DNA of 42,480 bases, taken from the NCBI RefSeq assembly GCF_000412635.1, contig NZ_ASTG01000030.1:1-42480 (forward strand). The letters are read 5' to 3'. This DNA comes from Sphingobium bisphenolivorans. Its GTDB lineage: Bacteria; Pseudomonadota; Alphaproteobacteria; Sphingomonadales; Sphingomonadaceae. How positions within the stretch are numbered: position 1 is the first letter of the stretch; each line of letters starts with the position of its first letter. The notes under the pieces are model-generated. The model was not told the origin of the DNA. It saw only the letters and a list, made by a program, of their open reading frames with translations, and made no database searches. Positions 33,520-42,194 of this stretch are shown in pieces. The position numbers and the translations under genes were made by a program.

Positions 33520-34392
33520 ATGCTCACCACACGCAGCCAGCGCTGGCGCGACCGGCGCTGCCACTGGATACCAGACGCGACGGAAATCGATCCGAAACAG
33601 CTTGCCGTCGATGTCATAAGCACGAAGAACCAGGCGGCCCCATTCGTGCGGGCACATCACTACACCGCCTCGATGCCTGTCGCGCGCCTGTCGGCCGGCC
33701 TTTTCGCCAATGCGGGAGGCGGCCGCTCGGAACTGGTCGGCGTTTGCGTCTTCTCGCACCCGGTCAACAACGCCAGCGTTCCCAAGAGCGCGGGCCTTGC
33801 CGATCCGCGCACCGCCTGCGATCTCGGTCGTCTTGTCATAGACGATTCTCAGGGTGGCAATGCCGAGACCTTCCTGATCGCCCGCGCGTTTCGGCTCCTG
33901 CGCCGCGAGAAACCCGAAATCCTCTCCGTCATCTCCTATGCCGATCCGGTCCGCCGCGTTGATCCCGACGGGCGGGTGATACTCCCCGGACATTGCGGCC
34001 TCATTTATCGCGCCGCAAACAGCCAATATTCCGGCAGATCGAGCCCGCGCACCGACCTCATCCTGCCCGACGGGCAGCCGATCTCTTCACGCGCGCTGTC
34101 CAAGATCCGCAACGCCGAATGCGGACAACGCTATGCGATCGATGCGCTCCTCAGTGCCGGGGCACGCCCACCCCGCTTCGGCGAAGACCGCGCGGACTGG
34201 CTCGCCGATCTTGAGCGCACGGGCTTCCTGCGCCGACGACGCCATCCCGGATGTCATACCTATCTCTTCCCCCTCACAAAAGCGGCACGGATCGCGGCGC
34301 GCAAGGTTCCGAGCCTGCCCTATCCGGTACTCGATCGAAGCGCGACGCTGGGCGATGTAACCGCATTGCCGCTGCTCCACCATGCAGCGTGA
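33520..34392 (+). CDS. Mom-like DNA adenine modification protein (GNAT-related)
   Basis: 290 residues. The text follows the phage Mu Mom family: HHYTASMPVARLSAGLFA, LVGVCVFSHPV, CDLGRLVIDDSQGGNAETFL, VISYADP, then GHCGLIYRAANSQYSG. Mom turns adenine into N6-(methylcarbamoyl)adenine and shields DNA from many restriction enzymes. A C-terminal segment (YAIDALLSAGARPPRFGE, then GCHTYLFPL) extends it. On a plasmid it could protect incoming DNA, and it lies in the same block as a methylase-helicase. Mu mom is controlled at translation through a stem-loop. A hairpin at the ribosome site here is a striking parallel, but no Com homologue is seen. Confidence 0.82.
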   Translation: MLTTRSQRWRDRRCHWIPDATEIDPKQLAVDVISTKNQAAPFVRAHHYTASMPVARLSAGLFANAGGGRSELVGVCVFSHPVNNASVPKSAGLADPRTACDLGRLVIDDSQGGNAETFLIARAFRLLRREKPEILSVISYADPVRRVDPDGRVILPGHCGLIYRAANSQYSGRSSPRTDLILPDGQPISSRALSKIRNAECGQRYAIDALLSAGARPPRFGEDRADWLADLERTGFLRRRRHPGCHTYLFPLTKAARIAARKVPSLPYPVLDRSATLGDVTALPLLHHAA

Positions 34393-34416
34393 GCCCTCGC
34401 GCGAGGACCAGTCGAC

Positions 34417-35655
34417 ATGACCGACGCCTTCGATCCCGCCGATGCGGCGTGCTGGATAGCGCATGGCCGTGCCCCGCATCATGCTCATGCCATAGCCAAT
34501 GCCTGGCGCGCCTTTCCTGACCTGCCAAACGATACGCCGCTCGAAGCGCGCATGGCCCGCACCCGCGAGCGCACCGCGATGCTCAAGCCACTCCACGAAC
34601 GAATAGTGCAAGAAGGCGAGCAACAACGCCAGGCGGCAAACTTCGCCCATGTCGAGCGGAAGGTTGCCGGGGGCAGCACCGACAGCCGGGATAGGGGCAT
34701 TCTCCATGCCCGTGCCGTCTATGGCTATGACTGGGACGAAGCGGTAGCCTGGGCCGATGGCAATTACGCAGCGAAGGCAGGATGGGAGGCCCGGCCACCA
34801 TCCCTTACTCGCCAGGGCAAACCCGATCGCCGCCGCGGCGCCTACGACCAGGGATTTCTCGATGGGGGAGGGCGGCCCGATGACATTTTCGACGTCGCCC
34901 GCCGATCCCTTGCCGCAGTCACCCCCGAACCTGCCACAGCCACCAGCCCGCCCTCCTCACGGCCTCTGCCTAGCCAGTGGCCCGCGCCCACCGATCTGCC
35001 GACACCCGTCTCATGGCACCGGCGTTTACTGCTTCTCGGCGCGACTGAACACGCCGCGGGGACAATCGGCATCCTCGCCATGCTCCATGAGCGGATAGGC
35101 CATGACGAAACCACAGTTTGTCTGATCGACGCCCAGACCGGCCTTTACGCCCTTTCTGGCGCGACCGGGCTGCCACCCGGGGATGACGAAGCACTCCGGG
35201 CGCATCTTCGTCAGCGTGATTATGCCGACATACTCGCGGTTGCGGAAGAAGCTGAACTCGCACGACTCGATACCGACTCTCATATCTTGCCACTTGCGCG
35301 AACAATGGAGCGCACGCGCAACTCGCTGCTCCAACAACGGACGCAGTTTCGTCTCTGGCTTGCCCGCGGTCGGGCTCGAGGCGAGCAGTTTGCAGCCGGC
35401 CATATTCGCTGGAGCAAAATGGCAGCAGGGCTCTCCGGACGTCTCGGCGATTTCACTGTCCGCTACGCCGGCCCCGCGCATCCGCGGGGACACCGGATCA
35501 TCGTCGAAGACGCCTATGGCGAGACCGCAACAGGTTACCGCACTGCGCGCGGCCATGATCTCAATCCCGAAATCGTTATCGGCAACAAGAGCCATCTGCG
35601 ATCCGCGATGACCGAGCTGCTGCGCCAATATGCCGCGGCCCTGCGCCTGGGATGA
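34417..35655 (+). CDS. Unknown large plasmid protein
   Basis: 412 residues. Helical and charged N-terminus (LEARMARTRERTAMLKPLHE), a middle segment with YGYDWDEAVAWADGNYAAKA, a Pro/Ser-rich linker near residues 165-195, and a C-terminal half with FTVRYAGPAHPRGHRIIVED. No family recognised. It follows the Mom-like gene by 24 bases, so it belongs to the same unit and may act with it. Confidence 0.7.
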   Translation: MTDAFDPADAACWIAHGRAPHHAHAIANAWRAFPDLPNDTPLEARMARTRERTAMLKPLHERIVQEGEQQRQAANFAHVERKVAGGSTDSRDRGILHARAVYGYDWDEAVAWADGNYAAKAGWEARPPSLTRQGKPDRRRGAYDQGFLDGGGRPDDIFDVARRSLAAVTPEPATATSPPSSRPLPSQWPAPTDLPTPVSWHRRLLLLGATEHAAGTIGILAMLHERIGHDETTVCLIDAQTGLYALSGATGLPPGDDEALRAHLRQRDYADILAVAEEAELARLDTDSHILPLARTMERTRNSLLQQRTQFRLWLARGRARGEQFAAGHIRWSKMAAGLSGRLGDFTVRYAGPAHPRGHRIIVEDAYGETATGYRTARGHDLNPEIVIGNKSHLRSAMTELLRQYAAALRLG

Positions 35656-35762
35656 TCCGATGCGCGATCAGCTCCAATCCGACCGCCCCGCTTCGCGCTG
35701 ACAGGAAAGGGAAGGGGGAGAGGGGCGGGTGCTTGCCATTGGAGCATCACAGGAGTCCCCCT

Positions 35763-36236
35763 ATGAAAATCGAACTGCGACGTATCACCCACAGCGCCGC
35801 GCTATCCCAAGAAACCACTGCCTATCGCGCGGAAATCTGGATCGATGGCGAATTGGCCTTCCATGCCCATAACCAGGGGCACGGGTCCGCCGATTTCTTC
35901 GACAAGGTCGGTTGCTGGGATCTGGCTGAGGTCGATACGTGGCTGAAGGCCAACCGGGCGCCAACCGTTCTGGGCGACATAACCCTCGATCATGATCTCG
36001 AAGCCGAAGTGAGCGATCTGCTGACACGCGCACTCGAAGGCCGACGGCTGAAACGTCTGCTGCGCACCAATCTGGTCACCATCGAGAAGGACCAGATCTT
36101 CCAACATCCACTGCGCAAGCGCCCGATCGCTACCATCTCTAGCGCCGTGCTCGCCACCAATCCCAAGGCTGTCGTCGTCAATGGCGCCGGAGACGAGGTC
36201 TTCGAGCACGCCCTCGACCTGCTGATGACCCGTTAG
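35763..36236 (+). CDS. Unknown plasmid protein
   Basis: 157 residues from the ATG at 35763 (MKIELRRITHSAALSQETTA). An open extension upstream runs through the G-rich element and is not chosen. Text includes IWIDGELAFHAHNQGHGSAD and LLRTNLVTIEKDQIFQH. No family recognised. It has its own spacer with GGGAAGGG (35709-35716), like other module starts on this plasmid. Confidence 0.7.
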   Translation: MKIELRRITHSAALSQETTAYRAEIWIDGELAFHAHNQGHGSADFFDKVGCWDLAEVDTWLKANRAPTVLGDITLDHDLEAEVSDLLTRALEGRRLKRLLRTNLVTIEKDQIFQHPLRKRPIATISSAVLATNPKAVVVNGAGDEVFEHALDLLMTR

Positions 36237-36398
36237 TGACGCTCCAGGTCGGGCCGTGGGCCTGACCGCGATCTTTGCCATGCCCGCGCTGCGACGCCCT
36301 TAGCGTCACTCCCGTTCCCGCATGGACTGCTCGCCCCGACGTGCCCCGCACCCCCAGGGCAGGCCGAGCCCTCAACATCGCCTGAAAAGGAAGCTTCC

Positions 36399-39300
36399 AT
36401 GCGAAACAGTGCATCCGCGCTGGCGCTCCAGCTGTGCCTGGACTTCGACCAGCCCATCAAGCCCTCGCCAGAACCGCCGAAGACATCCCCTATCGCCTCC
36501 GACCTGTTCGAGGTGAAGGCAAAGCCGCCGCACGTGCTGCCGGTCGATTTCTCGTTCGCTGGCGGAAGGACACTCGCCCCGTCGTGGAAGGGCCGCGCCC
36601 ATGACAATATCGAGGCGATCCGCCTGCTGAACCTGATCGATCGCGAAAATCGAACTGCGACGCGTGCGGAACAGGAAGCGATCGCGAAGTTCATCGGCTT
36701 CGGCGCGTCCGAGCTTGCCAACAACATCTTCGCCCGCCGTGGCGATGAATACCGGCAGGGCTGGGAAGAACTCGGGCAAAGCCTTGTCGCTGAAACCACC
36801 GAAACCGAACTTCAGTCGCTCAAGCGTGCCACGCAATATGCGCACTATACGCCTGAATACATCATCCGGGCCATGTGGGAGGCCGCCCGCATCCTCGGCT
36901 TCACCGGCGGCCAGATCCTCGAACCCGGTTGCGGCAGCGGGTTGTTCATGGGGCTGCGGCCGGACTTCCTCTCCAGCGACACGCTCTTCGTCGGTATCGA
37001 GAACGACCCAGTCACCGCACGCGTTACCGGTGCCCTCTATCCCAGCCAGCTCATCCGTTGCATCGATTTCGACAAGGCATCGCTGCCCGGCGATTTCGAT
37101 CTCGCGATCGGGAATCCGCCCTTCTCGAACGTAACGGTGCAGAACCGTTCGGCTCCCGGACGCCTGGGACTCTCGCTCCATGATTTCTTCATCGCCCGGT
37201 CCATCGAGCAGCTTCGCCCCGGCGGCATCGCCATGTTCGTCACGTCGCGATATTCACTCGACAAGAGCGATCCTAAAGCGCGGCAACATATTGATGCCAT
37301 GGCCGATTTCCTCGGAGCGGTGCGCCTGCCGGGGAAAGCCATGCGCGACGAGGCGGGCACCGACGTCGTCGTCGACATCCTCCTCTTCCAGAAACATCAG
37401 CCCGATGCCTCCCGTCCCCGGCGCCACTGGCTCGACCTTGCCGACATAGAAGGCAGCGACGAGGGTAGTGGTCCGCTGCGGATCAACAGCTACTTCCTCG
37501 ATCATCCCGATCATGTGCTCGGCACTCATGAATGGCGCAGCGGCCAATATGGCATGGAATATGGCTGCGCCGCCGCACCTGACGCCGACATTCCCGCCCT
37601 GCTGGCTGCTACGCTGACGGAAATCGCGTCCCGCGAGGCCGGTTCCTTCAGGCCAATCGAGCGGACGACTTCGCTCCGCGACAGAACGGACGTCTCGCTT
37701 GACCTCTCGATCGGCACTGCGGCCGACGAGGCCGATTTCAAGGAAGGCAGCTATCTCGTATCCGGCGGCGCACTGCACCAGATCGTCGATGGCATACCCA
37801 CGACCGTCGCGGTCAAATCCGGCCGGGGCGAACCGGGTCTCTTCGCCAAACATGCCAACGTCATCCGCGCGCTCATCCCGATCCGAGACACCGTCCGGAC
37901 CATTCTGCGCGCCCAGCTAAACGACGAACCCTACACCATCCTGCAGGAGCGGCTGCTCACGCACTACCGGGCCTTCGTCAAGAAGAACGGCCCGATCAAC
38001 CGCACCGTCACCACGATCCGTACCGACCCGGACACGGGAGCCGAGAAGGAATATCAGCGGCGCCCCAATCTTCAGCCCTTCCTCGACGACCCCGATGTCT
38101 GGCTGGTCGCCTCGATCGAAACCTATGACGAGGCGAACGACGTCGGCACGCCGGGTCCGATCTTCACCGAGCGCGTCGTCAAGCCCCCCGTTACTCATGA
38201 AATCCACTCCGCGCAGGATGCCCTCGCGCTCTCCCTCCATGAACGCGGACGGGTCGATATAACCCTGATAGCCGAGTTGCTCGGCACCAGCGAGGCACAG
38301 GCGCTGAGCGACCTGGCTGAAGACGTCTATCTCGACCCCATCCGCAGCACGCCGCATTTCAACAACTGGGTTCCCGCAGACGAGGCGCTTTCCGGCCCGG
38401 TCCGCACCAAGCTCGCCCTAGCGCGAGAAAAGGCCGATCTCGATCCCCGTTTCCTCGCCACCGCCGCGGCGCTGGAGGACGTGCAGCCGGTCGATCTCAA
38501 GCCGAGCGAGATCACCGCGCGGCTGGGAGCTCCCTGGATACCGACCGATGTCATCGAGACCTTCATCGCCGAAACGATGGAGATCGAGACCCGCATCTTT
38601 CACACCGTGAACATCGCGAGCTGGACCGTCGACAAGTCTCCCTTCGAGGGACATGTTAGCTCGACCTCGACCTGGGGAACCCCGCGCCGCAGCGCCGCCG
38701 ACCTCATCGAGGACGCGCTCAACTCCCACATTCCCAAAATTTACGACGTCATCCGTGAGGCCGACGGATCAGAGCGGCGCGAACTCAACACGATCGACAC
38801 CGAGGCTGCCAAGGAGAAGCTGACGGCCATCAAATCGACCTTCGAGACATGGGTCTGGCAGGAAAGCGACCGCGCTGACCGCCTCGTTCGCATCTATAAC
38901 GACGCCTACAACAATCTCGTGCCCCGCGCCTTCAACGGCAAGCACCTGAAGCTGCCGGGCGCATCGGACGCCATCCGGATGCGCGATCACCAGAAGCGTG
39001 TCGTCTGGCGGATCATCGCGGCCGGCTCCACCTACGTCGCGCACTCGGTCGGCGCCGGCAAGACGTTCAGCCTCTGCGCCGCCGTGATGGAGCAGCGCCG
39101 GCTCGGTCTCGCCAACAAGCCAATGGTCGCAGTGCCCAATCACTGCCTCGCCCAGATCGCCCGCGAGTTCCTGATGCTCTACCCGACCGCACGGATCCTC
39201 GTCGCCGACGACACCAACTTCGTGAAGGAAAAACGCCAGCGATTCCTCGCGCGCGCGGCCACCGGCAACTGGGATGCGATCATCATCACCCATGATGCCT

Positions 39301-41549
39301 TCAAGTTCATCCCGACTCCGGCGACGTTCGAGAAGGAGTTCATCGAAGACCAACTCGCGAGCTACGAAGCCCTCGTCGACAACATCGACAGTAATGACCG
39401 CGTCTCCCGCAAACGCGTCGAGCGCCTCAAGGAAGGGCTTCAGCGTCGCCTCGAGAACCTGCGTTCCCGCAAGGACGATCTCGTCCATATCGGCGAGATC
39501 GGCATCGATCAGATCATCGTCGATGAAGCCCAGCAGTTCCGCAAGCTCACTTTCGCGACGAACCTCGGCGACCTCAAGGGCGTCGATCCTGTCGGTTCAC
39601 AGCGCGCGTGGGATCTCTATGTCAAATCCCGCTACCTTTCCGGTATCAATCCCGGACGCGAACTGATCCTCTCATCCGGCACGCCAATCACCAACACGCT
39701 CGGCGAAATGTACACGCTGCAGCGGTTCATGCAGCACGACGAGCTTTACTCGAAGGGTTTGCACGAGTTCGACGCCTGGGCCGCCAATTTCGGCGACACG
39801 CGCACCGAACTCGAACTGCAGCCCAGCGGTAGCTACAAGCCGGTCACCCGCTTCTGCGAATTCGTCAACGTCGCCGACCTGATGGCGATGTACCGCAGCG
39901 TCGCCGATGTCGTGCTGAAGGACGACCTGCGCCAATATGTGCAGCTCCCCACCATCCGGGGCGGCAAGCGGCAGATCGTTGTCGCCCAGTCCGCCGCGCC
40001 CTTCAAAGCCTATCAGCGGGTGCTCGCCAAGCGCATCAAAGCCATCGAAAGCCGTAGCGGTCGCCCGCAGAAGGGCGATGACATCATCCTGTCGGTCATC
40101 ACCGACGGCAGGCACTCGGCGATCGACCTGCGCTTCGTCGATGCCGGGATCGGCAACGAAGAGGGCAACAAGCTCAATCTCCTGATCGAGAACGTCCACC
40201 GCATCTGGCGGGAGACCAGCGAGAACCGCTACACCGACCCGGAAACCGGCAAGCCCTATCAGCTGCCCGGCGCCGTACAGATGATCTTTTCGGATCTCGG
40301 AACCGAGGCCGCCATCGAGACGCGCGGCTTCTCCGCCTATGTCTGGATTCGTGACCGGCTGATCGCGATGGGCATCCCTGCCGATCAGATCGCCTTCATG
40401 CAGCATTACAAGAAGAACAGCGCCAAGCAGCGCCTGTTCAATGACCTCAACCAGGGGCGCAAGCGGATCGTCCTCGGTTCGACAGCGACAATGGGAACCG
40501 GCGTCAACGCACAGCAGCGCCTGAAAGCCCTGCATCATCTCGATGTGCCGTGGATTCCCTCCGATATCGAGCAGCGCGAAGGCCGGATCGAGCGCCAGGG
40601 CAACCAGAACGACGAAATCGAACTCTATGGCTATGCCACAAGCGGCTCGATGGACGCGACCAACTGGCAGATGCTCGAGCGCAAGGCCCGCTTTATCGCC
40701 ATGGCCATGTCGGGCGACCGCTCCATTCGCCGGATCGAAGATGTCGGTTCGAACGTCAGCCAGTTCGCCCTCGCGAAAGCCCTTGCGTCCGGCGATGACC
40801 GTTTGATGAGAAAAGCCGGGCTGGATGCCGAAGTCGCCCGGCTGGAGCGGCTGCGCGATGCCCATGTCGACGACCAGTTCAATATCCGCAGAACCATCAG
40901 GCGCACGATCGACGCGATCGATGAGGGCAGGGCGCGGATCGTCAGGCTCGAACAGGATATAGCCCAGCGTATACCAGCGAGGGAGGATGAGGTCATATTG
41001 GCGTTGGAAGGCCAAATCATCTCCGACCGCAAGGCTGCCGGCGAGCGGATCATCCGGAAAGCCCTCGACCTGCGCAAGAGTGGCGCCGACACCCTTATCA
41101 TCGGATCACTGAGCGGCATCGACCTCAAGGTCACCAGCCACCCCGCCCTGAGTGACGACGGCAGGCGCTACCTGCGCGTGATGATCGCACCGGTACATCA
41201 CGGCCAGGACCGTGCGTTCGAGATCAGCGAGAAGACCCGGTGGAGCACAGCACTTGGCCGACTGGAATCCTCTCTCGCCAATCTCGATGCCGACCTGGCC
41301 GAAGCGAGAGGAAGTCTTGAAGCCAATGAGCGGCGCCTGCCCGCGTTCCAGGCACGCCTTGGTCAGGAATTCCCCGAAACCGCGTTGCTGGAGGAAAAAC
41401 AGCGCGAACTGGCAGAACTCGAAGCCGAACTGGCCGCGACCAGGGGTGAGTTCGATTCCGACAATGACGATGAGGCACGGGCTGACCGGGGCGATGGCGA
41501 GGCTCTCGATTGCGTGGAGCCGGTGCTGGACATGGTCGTGGGTGAGTGA
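36399..41549 (+). CDS. DNA methylase-helicase fusion, P1 DarB-like
   Basis: 1716 residues. From N to C: a SAM-dependent methylase with ILEPGCGSGLFMGL (about 172-186) and the adenine-N6 motif NPPFSN (about 237); a linker; then an SF2 helicase with Walker A SVGAGKT (about 884), DEAQ box IIVDEAQQF (about 1040), SGTPITNT and motif VI QREGRIERQGNQ (about 1390). A long coiled coil ends the protein. This layout is that of DarB of phage P1 and related proteins of conjugative plasmids, which protect transferred DNA from type I restriction. It lies after the Mom-like gene, so the region looks like an anti-restriction block. It may also be a transfer-linked DNA remodeller. Confidence 0.88.
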   Translation: MRNSASALALQLCLDFDQPIKPSPEPPKTSPIASDLFEVKAKPPHVLPVDFSFAGGRTLAPSWKGRAHDNIEAIRLLNLIDRENRTATRAEQEAIAKFIGFGASELANNIFARRGDEYRQGWEELGQSLVAETTETELQSLKRATQYAHYTPEYIIRAMWEAARILGFTGGQILEPGCGSGLFMGLRPDFLSSDTLFVGIENDPVTARVTGALYPSQLIRCIDFDKASLPGDFDLAIGNPPFSNVTVQNRSAPGRLGLSLHDFFIARSIEQLRPGGIAMFVTSRYSLDKSDPKARQHIDAMADFLGAVRLPGKAMRDEAGTDVVVDILLFQKHQPDASRPRRHWLDLADIEGSDEGSGPLRINSYFLDHPDHVLGTHEWRSGQYGMEYGCAAAPDADIPALLAATLTEIASREAGSFRPIERTTSLRDRTDVSLDLSIGTAADEADFKEGSYLVSGGALHQIVDGIPTTVAVKSGRGEPGLFAKHANVIRALIPIRDTVRTILRAQLNDEPYTILQERLLTHYRAFVKKNGPINRTVTTIRTDPDTGAEKEYQRRPNLQPFLDDPDVWLVASIETYDEANDVGTPGPIFTERVVKPPVTHEIHSAQDALALSLHERGRVDITLIAELLGTSEAQALSDLAEDVYLDPIRSTPHFNNWVPADEALSGPVRTKLALAREKADLDPRFLATAAALEDVQPVDLKPSEITARLGAPWIPTDVIETFIAETMEIETRIFHTVNIASWTVDKSPFEGHVSSTSTWGTPRRSAADLIEDALNSHIPKIYDVIREADGSERRELNTIDTEAAKEKLTAIKSTFETWVWQESDRADRLVRIYNDAYNNLVPRAFNGKHLKLPGASDAIRMRDHQKRVVWRIIAAGSTYVAHSVGAGKTFSLCAAVMEQRRLGLANKPMVAVPNHCLAQIAREFLMLYPTARILVADDTNFVKEKRQRFLARAATGNWDAIIITHDAFKFIPTPATFEKEFIEDQLASYEALVDNIDSNDRVSRKRVERLKEGLQRRLENLRSRKDDLVHIGEIGIDQIIVDEAQQFRKLTFATNLGDLKGVDPVGSQRAWDLYVKSRYLSGINPGRELILSSGTPITNTLGEMYTLQRFMQHDELYSKGLHEFDAWAANFGDTRTELELQPSGSYKPVTRFCEFVNVADLMAMYRSVADVVLKDDLRQYVQLPTIRGGKRQIVVAQSAAPFKAYQRVLAKRIKAIESRSGRPQKGDDIILSVITDGRHSAIDLRFVDAGIGNEEGNKLNLLIENVHRIWRETSENRYTDPETGKPYQLPGAVQMIFSDLGTEAAIETRGFSAYVWIRDRLIAMGIPADQIAFMQHYKKNSAKQRLFNDLNQGRKRIVLGSTATMGTGVNAQQRLKALHHLDVPWIPSDIEQREGRIERQGNQNDEIELYGYATSGSMDATNWQMLERKARFIAMAMSGDRSIRRIEDVGSNVSQFALAKALASGDDRLMRKAGLDAEVARLERLRDAHVDDQFNIRRTIRRTIDAIDEGRARIVRLEQDIAQRIPAREDEVILALEGQIISDRKAAGERIIRKALDLRKSGADTLIIGSLSGIDLKVTSHPALSDDGRRYLRVMIAPVHHGQDRAFEISEKTRWSTALGRLESSLANLDADLAEARGSLEANERRLPAFQARLGQEFPETALLEEKQRELAELEAELAATRGEFDSDNDDEARADRGDGEALDCVEPVLDMVVGE

Positions 41550-41616
41550 ACCGCAGAGAATGGAGCAGACCGTTAGGGCAATACATGACCTGAGTTGGTA
41601 GATGCGTCGCCGAGAT

Positions 41617-41659
41617 CATCCTTGTAAATCTTCCATGTGCCGGAAGATTTACAAGGATG
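41617..41659. repeat. Perfect 18-bp inverted repeat
   Basis: Arms 41617-41634 (CATCCTTGTAAATCTTCC) and 41642-41659 are exact reverse complements around a 7-base loop. It lies between the end of the methylase-helicase gene and the end of a convergent small gene. There is no T-run, so it may be a two-way terminator of unusual type or a protein-binding site. Confidence 0.85.
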
Positions 41660-41678
41660 ACACCAGCCCCACGGGCTG

Positions 41679-41936
41679 TCACCATTCGAGCGTGAGCGCA
41701 AAGGCTGCGACAATTGCCAGAATTACCGGCGTTCCGGTCAGATAGAGCTTCTGCCAGCGCCACCATGTTCCCGGCACGAACAGCAGGACCGCGCGCACCG
41801 ATCCAAGGCCGCGCCAAAACCGTTCGCGCCACAGCTGAACCGCGACCATTGTCCCCGAAAGAAAGAGCGTGAGCATGCAGACAAGCGTGGTCGCCGCATA
41901 CAGCGCCGTCCAGTTCATGATCTCGGCTTGCGACAT
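41679..41936 (-). CDS. Small membrane protein, two predicted spans
   Basis: 85 residues. Two hydrophobic segments (LYAATTLVCMLTLFLSGTM and GTPVILAIVAAFALTL) flank a basic, Trp/Arg-rich middle (LWRERFWRGLGSV). The ATG has a GAAGGCGAG site just upstream. Convergent with the methylase-helicase gene. Family unknown; possibly a plasmid entry or maturation accessory. Confidence 0.55.
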   Translation of the reverse strand: MSQAEIMNWTALYAATTLVCMLTLFLSGTMVAVQLWRERFWRGLGSVRAVLLFVPGTWWRWQKLYLTGTPVILAIVAAFALTLEW

Positions 41937-42194
41937 CTCGCCTTCACCTTTCGCATCTGGATCCCGAACCCCATGAGCCTACAGCACGCTGCCTGATTCT
42001 CCTAAATCACAGGGGTAGACAATCGGATCTCCACCAGATCACCGCCAGACCCCGGCCCACGCTCTCCGAGATCGCGGCCATATCGCGCACGCGCGAGCCT
42101 CATGGCCCAAAGCTGAGAGGGGTGGGGAAGGGGGGCGGCAAGGCGGATCGCGCAACGCAGTCCCGCCGTTTGCCCGCCCATCCCGGAGATAGAT
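41937..42194. other. Spacer before the DUF3768 gene
   Basis: About 260 bases without a supported gene. It ends with the plasmid's recurring G-rich element (GGGAAGGG at 42125-42132) and a weak GGAGAT ribosome site just before the DUF3768 ATG. Confidence 0.45.

Larger units (their letters stand above)
20048..42132 (+). repeat. KOPS-like GGGNAGGG octamers, plus strand (right arm)
   Basis: Plus-strand matches start at 20048, 20938, 20986, 22199, 23108, 23115, 24100, 25450, 27748, 27753, 31035, 33477, 33483, 34865, 35709, 40925 and 42125. By eye I found no minus-strand match from 20.0 kb to the window end. They point to higher coordinates. Confidence 0.75.

Noticed and set aside
39672..41015. 447-codon minus-strand frame inside the methylase-helicase gene
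   Set aside because: It is antisense to conserved helicase motifs and is a GC-rich shadow frame.
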